The position numbers were made by a program, and so were the translations under genes. Shown here piece by piece: positions 7,660-15,816 of a DNA stretch of 64,000 nucleotides. A model generated the notes under the pieces. The model searched no databases. It saw only the letters and a program-made list of their open reading frames with translations, and was not told the DNA's origin. Every line of letters starts with the position of its first letter. Positions within the stretch are counted from its first letter, which is position 1. Origin of the DNA: Micromonospora cabrerizensis (lineage in GTDB: Bacteria; Actinomycetota; Actinomycetes; Mycobacteriales; Micromonosporaceae); NCBI RefSeq assembly GCF_022230955.1, contig NZ_JAKKFI010000045.1, positions 92,918-156,917 of the forward strand, read 5' to 3'.

Positions 7660-8972
7660 GAGTGCCGATCGTCGCACCCACCGTGCTGCTCGGTGGCGCC
7701 GGGCTGGGCGGTCTGGTGACCGTGGTGACCCTGCTGCCCGGGCCGATCGGCCTGGCCGCCGCCGTCGCGGTGCTGAGCTGGGGCGTGTTCCTGCTCTGGC
7801 CCTGGGCCGTGCTGCCGGTCGGAATCGTCGGCGGCGCCGTGGTCGGCGCCCTGCTCAGCGGCGGGGACGTGCGCGGGTTCATCGCGGTGAAGGTGCTGCT
7901 GCTGGCCACCGGCGGTGCCGCGCTGGCCCTACGCCACTGGCTGCGGGTGGAGGCGCCACCGCGACGCACCGCCGCCGACCTGGGCATGCTGGGCCTGATC
8001 GGCCTGACCGTCGTGGCGGCGATCTACGGTCTGGCCGTCGGCAACCTCCCGACGGAGGTGCTGGTCGCCGCGTACCAGGTGGCCACGATCCCGGTGTACT
8101 TCTTCGTCGCGACCCACACCCTCACCACGCCCCGTCGCGTCCTGGCCGCCGGTGTCCTGTACGTGGTGCTGGCGGCCGCCTTCACCGCCATCTCGGTCGC
8201 CGCGCCGGGGCGGCACGGCGGACTCATCACACTCATGGCGATCCCGGCGCTGATCTGGGTCGCCGGCCGGTTGAGGGGTTGGCGTCGCAACGGCGTCCTC
8301 CTGCTCGGCGGGTTCTTCGCCGTCGACGTGCTGCTCGCGTCGTACCGGGGAATCTGGCTCGCCGCCGCGCTGACCTTGCTGATCATGCTGGTCCGCGGTG
8401 GCCGCACCGTCCGGACCGGCCTGGCCGCCACCGCCGTCGCGGCGGTCGCGGTGGCGTCGGTCCTCGCCCTGCAACCGGGGGTACGCGAGAGAGCCGGCGA
8501 GATCACCAAGGGATTCCAGCAGTCGGCCGGCTACCGGGGTGTGGAGTCGTCGGTGGGCCTGAACGTCTTCGCCGACCAGCCGTTGGTCGGGGCCGGGCTC
8601 GGCCAGACCACGCCGGACATCTACCTGTCCGGCTTCACCTTCACCGACGTCGGGCCGGTCTACCACGCCTTCTACGTCACCGTGTTGGCCAACCTGGGGC
8701 TGGTCGGCCTTCTGCTGGTCCTCTGGCCGATCCTGCGCAGCATCCTCGTCGGACTGCGCGGTCGCGACGGGATCACGCTGCCGTTCGCGGCGCTGTCCTG
8801 CGGTTTCCTGGCCGCCGCCGTCTTCGCCGCGCCGACCGACGGGCACTGGGAGCTGGGCCTCCTGCCGGCGCTGACCCTCCTCACGGCCCAGCAGGACGGT
8901 GAGCGGCTCCGGCGACTCGCCGGAGCCCCGCTCCTGCGCCGGCAACTGCACCGGACGGGAGTCACGGCATGA
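7656..8972 (+). CDS. O-antigen ligase/polymerase-like membrane protein (Wzy/WaaL family)
   Basis: This 438-residue protein has about ten to twelve hydrophobic segments and no catalytic soluble domain. The long non-membrane loop between residues about 275 and 330 includes GITKGFQQSAGYRGVESSVG-type residues and the GAGLGQTTPDIY segment. The pattern N-V-F-A-D-Q-P-L-V-G-A-G-L-G is typical of the Wzy_C (O-antigen ligase) family, where a periplasmic loop carries the active site. It is the only polymerase or ligase candidate in the operon and so probably joins repeat units outside the membrane. The start ATG at 7656 overlaps the previous stop; the end overlaps the next ATG by 4 bases. Confidence 0.8.
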   Translation: MRVPIVAPTVLLGGAGLGGLVTVVTLLPGPIGLAAAVAVLSWGVFLLWPWAVLPVGIVGGAVVGALLSGGDVRGFIAVKVLLLATGGAALALRHWLRVEAPPRRTAADLGMLGLIGLTVVAAIYGLAVGNLPTEVLVAAYQVATIPVYFFVATHTLTTPRRVLAAGVLYVVLAAAFTAISVAAPGRHGGLITLMAIPALIWVAGRLRGWRRNGVLLLGGFFAVDVLLASYRGIWLAAALTLLIMLVRGGRTVRTGLAATAVAAVAVASVLALQPGVRERAGEITKGFQQSAGYRGVESSVGLNVFADQPLVGAGLGQTTPDIYLSGFTFTDVGPVYHAFYVTVLANLGLVGLLLVLWPILRSILVGLRGRDGITLPFAALSCGFLAAAVFAAPTDGHWELGLLPALTLLTAQQDGERLRRLAGAPLLRRQLHRTGVTA

Positions 8973-9916
8973 GACAGCCCGCCGCCACCGCCGTCGTGGT
9001 CACCCACAACTCGGAGCGACAGATCGTCGCCGCCCTGACCGCGCTGCGGCAGGCCGAGCTGCCGGTGCGGTTGGTGGACAACGCCTCCACCGACGGCACG
9101 GTCGAGCTCGTCCGACGCCGCTTTCCGGAGGTGACGGTCCTCGCCAGCCCGACCAACACCGGGTTCGCCACTGCCGTGAACCGGGCCGCGGCCGGAGTCG
9201 ACACCGATGTGGTGCTCCTGGTCAACCCGGACTGTGTGGTCACTCCCGGCACGGTGGCGGAGCTGGTCCGGGTCATCCGTGCCCGAGGATCGGTGGGCAT
9301 CGTGGGACCACGGCTCATCGACGCGCACGGCCGGATCGCGATCAGCGCCCACCGGTTCGAATCCCTCGTCACGGTGCTGGCCAGCCGCTTCGGTGGGGCG
9401 CTGGTGCCGGTCGGGCTCCGGCGGCTGCTCAGCGGCCGGCAGCGCCGGGCCGCGTACGACGCCTGTGTGCGGGGTGCGCAGCCGGTGGCGGTGGACTGGC
9501 TCTCCGGTGCCTGCCTGGCGGTGCGGACCGACCTGTTCGTGGCGATCGGCGGGCTCGACGAGGGCTACTTCCTGTACTACGAGGACGAGGAGCTGTGCCT
9601 ACAGGCCGCCCGCCGTGGCGCCGAGGTGCTGTACGTGCCCTCGGTGACCGCCGTGCACACCGGCGGCGCGAGCAGCTCCGACCCGGCCTGGATCTGGCCA
9701 CACCTGTACCGCAGCATGCTGCGGTTCTTCGCCCGCCACCGAGCCGGCACCCTGCGCGCCGTACGCGGTGCCGTGCTCCTGCGCGCGCTGATCGGTATCG
9801 GTCTGGCCGGGGTGCGGTGGCCCGTACAACCCCGCGCCGGAAGGGCACGACTGCGGGCCTGGGCCCGCGTCGGCCGAATCGCGATCACCCGACCTGAGAC
9901 GAGAGGAGGAGCGTGA
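8969..9916 (+). CDS. GT2 family glycosyltransferase
   Basis: This 315-residue GT-A enzyme probably adds one sugar to the lipid-linked repeat. The N-terminus reads TAVVVTHNSERQIVAAL with LVDNASTDGTVELVRRRF, the nucleotide-binding region. VVLLVNPDCVVTPGTV contains the metal-binding Asp motif, and WLSGACLAVRTDLFVAIGG with YYEDEELCLQAARRG is the ED motif of the rhamnosyltransferase-like group. There is no GT4 tail, unlike the GT2 at 5193. ATG 8969 overlaps the previous gene; its stop overlaps the next ATG (TGATG at 9914-9918). The C-terminal 60 residues are basic and may be membrane-associated. Confidence 0.9.
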   Translation: MRQPAATAVVVTHNSERQIVAALTALRQAELPVRLVDNASTDGTVELVRRRFPEVTVLASPTNTGFATAVNRAAAGVDTDVVLLVNPDCVVTPGTVAELVRVIRARGSVGIVGPRLIDAHGRIAISAHRFESLVTVLASRFGGALVPVGLRRLLSGRQRRAAYDACVRGAQPVAVDWLSGACLAVRTDLFVAIGGLDEGYFLYYEDEELCLQAARRGAEVLYVPSVTAVHTGGASSSDPAWIWPHLYRSMLRFFARHRAGTLRAVRGAVLLRALIGIGLAGVRWPVQPRAGRARLRAWARVGRIAITRPETRGGA

Positions 9917-11115
9917 TGCACGTCCTGACCACGGTCGTCGGCAAGCGCACCGAGCACTGGACGGACCTGTTCGACGTGCTGTGCGAACAGCCGGACGTCA
10001 CCCTGACCGTGCTCGCCGCGGACGTGTCCCCGACGACGCGACGCGAGCTGGCCCGGCTGGCTCGCAGACACCACCGGCTGCGGTACCACGTCGTCCCGCA
10101 CCTGCTCGGCGAGTCGCTGACCGGGCACATGGCGTCGGTGCTGTTCCGGCTGCCCGGCCAGCACGACGTGACCACCGCCCGTCCCGACATCCTGCACGTC
10201 ATCGGTGAGGCGGCGTACCTCACCACCTGGCAGGCGCTGCGGCTGCGTCAGCGCTGCTGGGCCGGGGTCCCCACCACGTTGTACGCCGCGCAGAACGTGG
10301 TCACGCGCTTTCCGGTGCCGTTTCCCCGGATCGAGCGGCAGTCCTACCTGTCCGTGAACCACGCCTTCCCGATCACTCCCGCCGCGCTTAACGTGCTGCG
10401 GGTCAAGGGCTACCGGGGCCCGGCGACGATCGTGCCGCTCGGCGTGGACACCCGGGTCTTCCGCCCACTGCCCACCGATTCGGCCACGCGCCCGTTCACG
10501 GTCGGGTTCGTCGGGCGGTTCGAACCGCACAAGGGCGTGGCCGACCTGCTGCGCGCCGCCGAGCTGGTCAACTGCGACGTGTCGCTGGTCGGGGACGGCA
10601 GCCTGAGCGGCGAGATCGAGCGGGCCGCCGCGCGGCGTCCCGGCCGGGTGCACCGGCACGGCTGGGCCGGGCACGCCGAGCTGCCCGCCCTGCTGAACCG
10701 GATGGACGCGCTGGCGATGCCGTCGGTCGAGGTGGTGCAACGCAACACCCTGCCGTGGATCGGCATTCCGCTGCGTGAGCAGTTCGGTCGGGTGCTGGTC
10801 GAGGCCATGGCCTGTGGCGTACCCGTCGTGGGCAGCGACGTCGGCGAGATCCCGTACGTGGTGGGCGACGCCGGTCTCGTCTTCCCCGCCGGCGACGTCC
10901 CCGCGCTGGCCGCCCGCCTCGCGCGACTGCGCGACGATCCCGCACTCGCCGGCAAGCTGGCGAACCGAGGGCTGCACCGAGCCGGCACGGAGTTCGGCTG
11001 GGACCGCATCGCCGAAACCCTCTGCACGACCTGGCGCGGACTGCGGTCCCCCACCCGCTCCCTTCGCACACCGCCCGCCGAGGCCGGGCAACCAACAAGA
11101 GAGGCGATCGCCTGA
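9916..11115 (+). CDS. GT4 family glycosyltransferase
   Basis: This 399-residue GT-B enzyme has FTVGFVGRFEPHKGVADLL at the start of the donor domain, VSLVGDGSLSGEIE, the linker VPLGVDTRVFRP and the donor motif REQFGRVLVEAMACGVPVVG with SDVGEIPYVVGDAGLVFP. These are the hallmarks of GT4 enzymes using UDP- or GDP-sugars. The N-domain (MHVLTTVVGKRTEHWTDLF) is less standard. I prefer ATG 9916 over GTG 9913 because GAGAGGAGGA at 9901-9910 gives a workable 5-base spacing. It overlaps the previous stop by one base and the next ATG by one. The acceptor and donor are not identifiable. Confidence 0.9.
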   Translation: MHVLTTVVGKRTEHWTDLFDVLCEQPDVTLTVLAADVSPTTRRELARLARRHHRLRYHVVPHLLGESLTGHMASVLFRLPGQHDVTTARPDILHVIGEAAYLTTWQALRLRQRCWAGVPTTLYAAQNVVTRFPVPFPRIERQSYLSVNHAFPITPAALNVLRVKGYRGPATIVPLGVDTRVFRPLPTDSATRPFTVGFVGRFEPHKGVADLLRAAELVNCDVSLVGDGSLSGEIERAAARRPGRVHRHGWAGHAELPALLNRMDALAMPSVEVVQRNTLPWIGIPLREQFGRVLVEAMACGVPVVGSDVGEIPYVVGDAGLVFPAGDVPALAARLARLRDDPALAGKLANRGLHRAGTEFGWDRIAETLCTTWRGLRSPTRSLRTPPAEAGQPTREAIA

Positions 11116-13208
11116 TGAGCGCGTCGATAGATGTCAAGGGCCTGCTCGGTGTCTCCTGGCGCCGGGTGGGCGTACCGCTGATCGGCCTGTGCGCGGGCCT
11201 GGCCGCCGCCCAGGGAGTCACCCAGCTCCTCCCGGCACGCTACGAGGCCGAGGCGTCCGTGCTGGTCAGCGCCGAGCAGACCGAGGAGGACAAGCCGGCG
11301 GACCTAGCCCTCGCGCAGAACCTCACGCCGACCATCGCCCGGCTGGTCGGATCCCGGGAGGTCGCGATCGAGGCGGCACGCTCGCTGCAACTGCCCGAGC
11401 ACGCGGTGCTCGGGCACGTCAGCGGAGAGTACGAACTCGGTCTCCAGATCATCACCGTGCACGCGAGCGCCGGCACCGGTACGCAGGCCGCCGCGATCGC
11501 GAACGCGGCCTCCCGTGCCGTCAGCCAGCAGTTGAGCCGATTGGACATGGGCGGCTCGACCAGCATCAACGCCCGGGTGCTCGACACCGCCAGCCCGCCG
11601 GTCACGCCCGCCTTCCCGAAGCCGATGTTGAACGGCGTGCTCGGGGCCCTGGCCGGTCTGCTGGCGGGGTGGGGCGCGACCCTTCTCCGTGACCGGTTCG
11701 ACAGCCGGCTGCGCGACGTCGGGCAGATCGAGGCGCGCCTGGGCCTGCCGGTCCTCGGAGTGCTGCCGAAGCTGCCGCGCCGGTTCGCCCGCCACCACGC
11801 GGCCGCGCTGTACCGCCGCACCGACGTCGCCGACGCCGTACGCGCCACGATCTCGACGCTCAGCGTGCTCACCGCCCCGCTGCCACGTCGGAGGCTGCTG
11901 GTGACCAGCGCCCACGACGACGACGGCAAGGCGTTGGTGACCGCGCTGCTCGGTCTCGGCATGGCCGACGAGCACTGCCGCGCCACACTGGTGGACGGGG
12001 CGGTCCGGGACCCGGTGCTGTCCGGTCACTTCCCGGAGGCGCCGCACACCTGGCAGCAGGTGCTGACGCAGAAGTGCCCGCCGGTGCGTCTGGTCGACTT
12101 CCCCACCCTGACCGTGCTGCCCGCCGAGCCCCGCGAGGGCTCCGACACGCAGGCCCTGCACGATCTGGGCGGGCTGCTCAACACCCTGGGCGAGGACGAG
12201 GACTGCGTGCTCGTGCACGCTCCGCCGATCCTGGCGGGGCGGGAGATCTCGGCGTTCGCCCAGCACGCGGACGGCGTGCTGCTGGTCGTACGGGCTGGTC
12301 GGACCAACCTTGACGACAGCACCCGGGCGGCCCGACTCGTCCAGCGGCTCGGGCTTCCGCTGGCCGGTGTCGTGGTGATCGGCGCGGTGTCCCGGACGGA
12401 CCACCGGCAGGGCGGCGAGCAGCCGGACCTGGTGCCGGACACGGTCCAGAACACCCTGGCGCTGCCGGCGGCAAGAGCGGGCGCCCAGGGCGCCGTCATC
12501 CGGGAACTGGTCAGCGCTCTCGTCGAGGACTCCTCCGGCAGCACGCCCGGGCGGCACCGCCGACAGACCCGGGACCCGGGCGAAGCGGCGGGCGCGACCG
12601 GACACGGCCGGACGGTCGAGGGCACCACTGTGGAGGGCACGACGGCACGGCACGCGCCGGTCAGGCACACAACGCCGGTGCAGAACGTGACGCCGTCGCA
12701 GAACGTGAAGCCGGTCGAGCGCGCAACGCCGGTTCAGAGCGCGACACCGGTCGAGCGCCCGACGCCGGCCGAGCGCACCCCGGCCGGCCCGACACCCGGT
12801 CCCGTCGACGCACCGGTCGAGTCGAGCCGGTTCGAGGATGCCATCACCCAGCCCAACCCGGTGGTGCGGGACGTCCCGGATCACCCCGGGCCGGTGGCGA
12901 CGCCGAGCGTCCAGCCTGATCCCACCGAGGCCCCTCCGGTCTGGGGCGGCCCCGCCGTGGTGGGCGTCCGCGGGCGACCGCTGGCCCAGCCCGAGGCGAC
13001 CCGGAGGCCGCCGACGGCCGAGGCAGCGGCCGAGGCGACGGCGACGGAGCAGTCCCCGGACGCATCGATGTCCAACCTCGCGGAGCGCTGGCCGGTCTAC
13101 GGGCAGGCGCTTCTCGCTGCCGCACGGTCGAGCACGGAACGACCCTCCTCCGGGTCCATCGTCCTGCGCCGGGCGGTGGCCGTCGGCGATGCCGAGCGCC
13201 GGAGCTGA
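11115..13208 (+). CDS. Wzz-like chain-length protein fused to a degenerate BY-kinase domain and a repetitive tail
   Basis: Residues 1 to about 195 are a Wzz/polysaccharide co-polymerase module: an N-terminal membrane helix (RRVGVPLIGLCAGLAAAQG), a periplasmic segment, a Pro-rich ASPPVTPAFPKPMLNG entry and a second helix, LGALAGLLAGWGATLLRD. Residues about 200-450 resemble the CpsD/BY-kinase fold, but the Walker A site reads TSAHDDDGKALV, lacking the Gly and the Ser/Thr after Lys, and Walker A' reads LVDGAVRDP. The Walker-B-like strand (CVLVHAPPIL) remains. The C-terminal 230 residues are low complexity with repeated TPV[EQ]xx units (about 515-560) and no tyrosine cluster. It probably sets polymer length but is unlikely to be an active kinase. 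Start ATG overlaps the previous stop. Confidence 0.82.
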   Translation: MSASIDVKGLLGVSWRRVGVPLIGLCAGLAAAQGVTQLLPARYEAEASVLVSAEQTEEDKPADLALAQNLTPTIARLVGSREVAIEAARSLQLPEHAVLGHVSGEYELGLQIITVHASAGTGTQAAAIANAASRAVSQQLSRLDMGGSTSINARVLDTASPPVTPAFPKPMLNGVLGALAGLLAGWGATLLRDRFDSRLRDVGQIEARLGLPVLGVLPKLPRRFARHHAAALYRRTDVADAVRATISTLSVLTAPLPRRRLLVTSAHDDDGKALVTALLGLGMADEHCRATLVDGAVRDPVLSGHFPEAPHTWQQVLTQKCPPVRLVDFPTLTVLPAEPREGSDTQALHDLGGLLNTLGEDEDCVLVHAPPILAGREISAFAQHADGVLLVVRAGRTNLDDSTRAARLVQRLGLPLAGVVVIGAVSRTDHRQGGEQPDLVPDTVQNTLALPAARAGAQGAVIRELVSALVEDSSGSTPGRHRRQTRDPGEAAGATGHGRTVEGTTVEGTTARHAPVRHTTPVQNVTPSQNVKPVERATPVQSATPVERPTPAERTPAGPTPGPVDAPVESSRFEDAITQPNPVVRDVPDHPGPVATPSVQPDPTEAPPVWGGPAVVGVRGRPLAQPEATRRPPTAEAAAEATATEQSPDASMSNLAERWPVYGQALLAAARSSTERPSSGSIVLRRAVAVGDAERRS

Positions 13209-13295
13209 CGACGGCTGGGACGACCGCCTCCGGCCCGCAGGGATCAGGCGGACCGCCCAGATGACTACCCGAGACACCGATAAGGAGATCTGCCG

Positions 13296-14159
13296 ATGAG
13301 TGAGATGTTGGTGCCGACACAGGCGTCCGAGCCGATGCTGGACGACCCGCGCGCCCTCTACTGCGACCTGCTCAAGAAAGCGCTGACCAGGTACGTCTTC
13401 CGCGAGACGTGGATGCCCTACCAGCCGCGCCGGGGGTCCCTGCACGGCAAGCTCTACCAGCGTGGCCGGCACCTGCTGCAACGCAAGGGGCTGGAGCTGG
13501 TCCTCCAGTTCCCGTTCGACGAGGAGGCACGGGCCACCGGCCGGGACTGGCCGCCGGAGGCCGAGACCATGATCGGTCTGCGCCGGCTGGACAATCTGGA
13601 GCGGTGCATCGCGGACGTGCTGGACCGGGGCGTGCCCGGCGACCTGATCGAGACCGGCGTGTGGCGGGGCGGGGCGGTCATCTTCATGCGCGGGATGCTG
13701 CGCGCCTACGGTGACCGGGACCGGACGGTGTGGGTCGCGGACTCGTTCCGGGGTCTGCCGAAGCCGGCGCCCCACCGGATCGAGGACGTCGAGGACGGGC
13801 TCTGGCAGGTGCCCTTCCTGGCCGTGTCGCTGGAGCAGGTGAAGGCCAACTTCGACCGGTACGGGCTGCTCGACGACCAGGTCCGCTTCCTCAAGGGCTG
13901 GTTCGCCGACACCCTGCCGGACGCGCCCGTGGAGCAGATCTCGGTGATGCGTCTCGACGGAGACCTCTACGACTCGACGATGGTGGCGCTGCGCTCGCTC
14001 TACCCGAAGCTCTCGGTCGGCGGGTACGTGATCATCGACGACTACCACGCGGTACGCGGCTGCAAGCAGGCCGTCGACGACTTCCGCGCCGCGCACGGCA
14101 TCGTGGACGAGCTGCACCAGGTCGACTGGACGTGCCGCTACTGGCGGCGGTCGCGCTAG
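13296..14159 (+). CDS. TylF/MycF-type sugar O-methyltransferase
   Basis: This 287-residue protein belongs to the macrocin-O-methyltransferase (TylF) family, metal-dependent SAM enzymes that methylate sugar hydroxyls. Visible landmarks are TMIGLRRLDNLERCIADVL, the SAM motif GDLIETGVWRGGAVIFM, VWVADSFRGLP, the metal/acceptor region ISVMRLDGDLYDSTMVAL, and GGYVIIDDYHAVRGCKQAV, where the paired Asp residues are expected metal ligands. Length and motif order match the family. AAGGAG at 13282-13287 is 8 bases before ATG 13296. An 87-base gap separates it from the Wzz-like gene, and a terminator follows, so it closes the operon. It likely methylates the exported glycan's sugars; a role in a small-molecule pathway cannot be excluded. 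Confidence 0.92.
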   Translation: MSEMLVPTQASEPMLDDPRALYCDLLKKALTRYVFRETWMPYQPRRGSLHGKLYQRGRHLLQRKGLELVLQFPFDEEARATGRDWPPEAETMIGLRRLDNLERCIADVLDRGVPGDLIETGVWRGGAVIFMRGMLRAYGDRDRTVWVADSFRGLPKPAPHRIEDVEDGLWQVPFLAVSLEQVKANFDRYGLLDDQVRFLKGWFADTLPDAPVEQISVMRLDGDLYDSTMVALRSLYPKLSVGGYVIIDDYHAVRGCKQAVDDFRAAHGIVDELHQVDWTCRYWRRSR

Positions 14160-14176
14160 GTCTGCCCCGGCGAGGT

Positions 14177-14212
14177 CGGCGGGTGGGAGGTTCGAGGACT
14201 TCCCACCCGCCG
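14177..14212 (+). terminator. Hairpin terminator of the first glycan operon
   Basis: A 12-bp perfect stem (14177-14188 with 14201-14212, sequence CGGCGGGTGGGA) and a 12-base loop lie 17 bases after the methyltransferase stop, followed by TTGTCGT. There is no long T tract, as is usual in high-G+C actinobacteria. Confidence 0.8.
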
Positions 14213-14286
14213 TTGTCGTGCGGTCAGGATGCCACGGCCGACGGTCTGAGGCTCGAGATCGTGCGCGCCTGCCGCACTGTGGCCTT

Positions 14287-14655
14287 TCAGCCCCGCGGTG
14301 CGACCCGGATACGGTTCCCGTCAGGATCGGCGGCGAGGAAGGTCAGCCCAAATCCCGCATCATGAGGCTCCCGCAGGATCGTGACCCCCTGGGACTGCCA
14401 CTGCTTGAAGATCGCGTTGACCTCGTCGGGTCCACCGCCGCCGATGGCCAGGCACACCTCACTGGTACGCGGAACGTCCGGCGACAGACCCTCGAACTGG
14501 CCGGACCAGACAGCGAGGTCAGCGCCCGGCCCGAGGTCAAAGGTGATGTATCCCGGAGTCTCGAACGAGGGCCTCAGGTCAAGGAGCTCGCCGTAGAAAC
14601 GAGCTGCGGCGGGAGCGTCGTTCACGTAGACGATGGACACGACGGATCTGGTCAT
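14287..14655 (-). CDS. Glyoxalase/bleomycin-resistance (VOC) family protein
   Basis: This 122-residue protein is a single VOC domain, made of two beta-alpha-beta-beta-beta units: SVVSIVYVNDAPAAARFYGE with LLDLRPSF, then FLAADPDGNRIRVAPRG at the end, the standard second-half motif where the Asn/Arg strand holds a metal ligand (usually Glu; here Arg/Val positions differ). Such proteins dimerise and either catalyse isomerisation or bind small molecules; the substrate is unknown. It is divergent from the WYL regulator at 14749, with only 93 bases between, so that regulator probably controls it. Start ATG at 14655 follows GAGAAGGAAC. Confidence 0.88.
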   Translation of the reverse strand: MTRSVVSIVYVNDAPAAARFYGELLDLRPSFETPGYITFDLGPGADLAVWSGQFEGLSPDVPRTSEVCLAIGGGGPDEVNAIFKQWQSQGVTILREPHDAGFGLTFLAADPDGNRIRVAPRG

Positions 14656-14748
14656 GGTTGTTCCTTCTCACGGCTCGTAGGTGTGCATCCACCAGCCTGG
14701 CTGGAATATGCGCCGCATCGTGTCGCAATTTCCTGGAAAGCTCCGCGT

Positions 14749-15714
14749 GTGAACCCGGACCGTTTCTTCGCACTGATGCTGCTGCTCGAATCGAGGGATG
14801 GCGCGACCACCCAGGAACTTGCCTCGGCGCTCGGGGTTTCCCTCCGAACCATCACCCGGGACCTGAACTGGCTCCGTGACGCCGGTCTGCCGGTGACCGC
14901 CCACCGGGGCCGCCTCGGCGGCGTGACCATGCTGCCCGGGTCCGGGCTCGACCTCACACGACTCACGCCTGGCGAGCATGACCATCTTTCGCTCATCGGG
15001 CTGGATGAGAAGCAACGCGCGGACCTCAACGCATCGGCCGAGAGCCGACGCGCGCTCGCCAAGCTCGCCGCGAGACAGTCACGTCGAGTTCATGAGCTCC
15101 TGCCGCTCACCGACGTCGTGCACGTGGACAGCCGTCCCTGGCACCAGAGACGCGCTTCCGGCACGAGTCCGGCTTCACTGATCGGCGCGGTGCGGCGAGG
15201 TCGCCAGCTACGGATTGAGTACGACAGCCCCCGCGAGCCGTCCCCACGCGACCTGGTCGTGGATCCCTACGGGCTGCTCGCCAAGGCCGGCATCTGGTAC
15301 CTCGTCGCCGACCGTGCCCGGGTGCCACGGATGTACCGACTCGAACGGATCACCACGTGGAAAGAAGTCGACCAGCCACGACGGCTCCGCGAGAACCACA
15401 CCCTGGCCACCGTCGCCGCAGCGCTCACTGATCAGTGGGAGCACCACCACGCGCTAGAGGTCAGCGCCACCATCGACCGGACCCAGATCGAGCGAGCGCA
15501 ACGGATCTTCGGCCTACGACTCGTCCGGGACGACGATGAGGAATCCGGGAACGGCCACAAGGTAACGATTCGCTTCCCGCATCTGGAGGACGTGCGAGCA
15601 CTACTGCCGTTCGGGAACGCCGTCACTGTGCACGGCCCCACCGAAGCCAGGGCTCACCTCCGCGACCTCGCCACCAACCTTGCCCACCACTACGCGCCGG
15701 CACCAACGTCCTGA
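14749..15714 (+). CDS. WYL-domain transcriptional regulator (YafY type)
   Basis: This 321-residue DNA-binding regulator has an N-terminal winged helix (MLLLESRDGATTQELASALG, then VSLRTITRDLNWLRDAGLPV, residues about 8-50) and a WYL domain (LIGAVRRGRQLRIEYDS, DPYGLLAKAGIWYLVADRA with the W-Y-L triplet, YRLERITTW). A C-terminal WCX extension (VTIRFPHLEDVRALLPFG) follows. WYL domains sense ligands or nucleic acids; here the partner is unknown. GTG 14749 is preceded at 8 bases by GGAAAG. It is convergent with the LCP gene and shares a divergent promoter region (14656-14748) with the VOC gene, its probable target. Confidence 0.9.
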   Translation: MNPDRFFALMLLLESRDGATTQELASALGVSLRTITRDLNWLRDAGLPVTAHRGRLGGVTMLPGSGLDLTRLTPGEHDHLSLIGLDEKQRADLNASAESRRALAKLAARQSRRVHELLPLTDVVHVDSRPWHQRRASGTSPASLIGAVRRGRQLRIEYDSPREPSPRDLVVDPYGLLAKAGIWYLVADRARVPRMYRLERITTWKEVDQPRRLRENHTLATVAAALTDQWEHHHALEVSATIDRTQIERAQRIFGLRLVRDDDEESGNGHKVTIRFPHLEDVRALLPFGNAVTVHGPTEARAHLRDLATNLAHHYAPAPTS

Positions 15715-15727
15715 ACAGCAACACCCA

Positions 15728-15812
15728 GCGCTGTCGGGCAAGGAGGGCTCGTCGCCGCAGGCGAGATCCGCGCCCGGCCGACGAGGACGAGTAGCCCTCG
15801 GGCTGACAGCGC
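15728..15812. terminator. Bidirectional terminator between WYL regulator and LCP gene
   Basis: The 100-base gap is one large nested inverted repeat: GCGCTGTC (15728-15735) with GACAGCGC (15805-15812), GAGGGCT (15743-15749) with AGCCCTC (15793-15799), and CTCGTCG (15748-15754) with CGACGAG (15779-15785). It lies between convergent genes and can serve both. Confidence 0.75.
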
Positions 15813-15816
15813 CGTC

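Noticed and set aside
11304..14117. 937-aa antisense open frame over the Wzz and methyltransferase genes
   Set aside because: Shadow of high-G+C codon bias; no domain or ribosome site, and it reads against well-supported genes.
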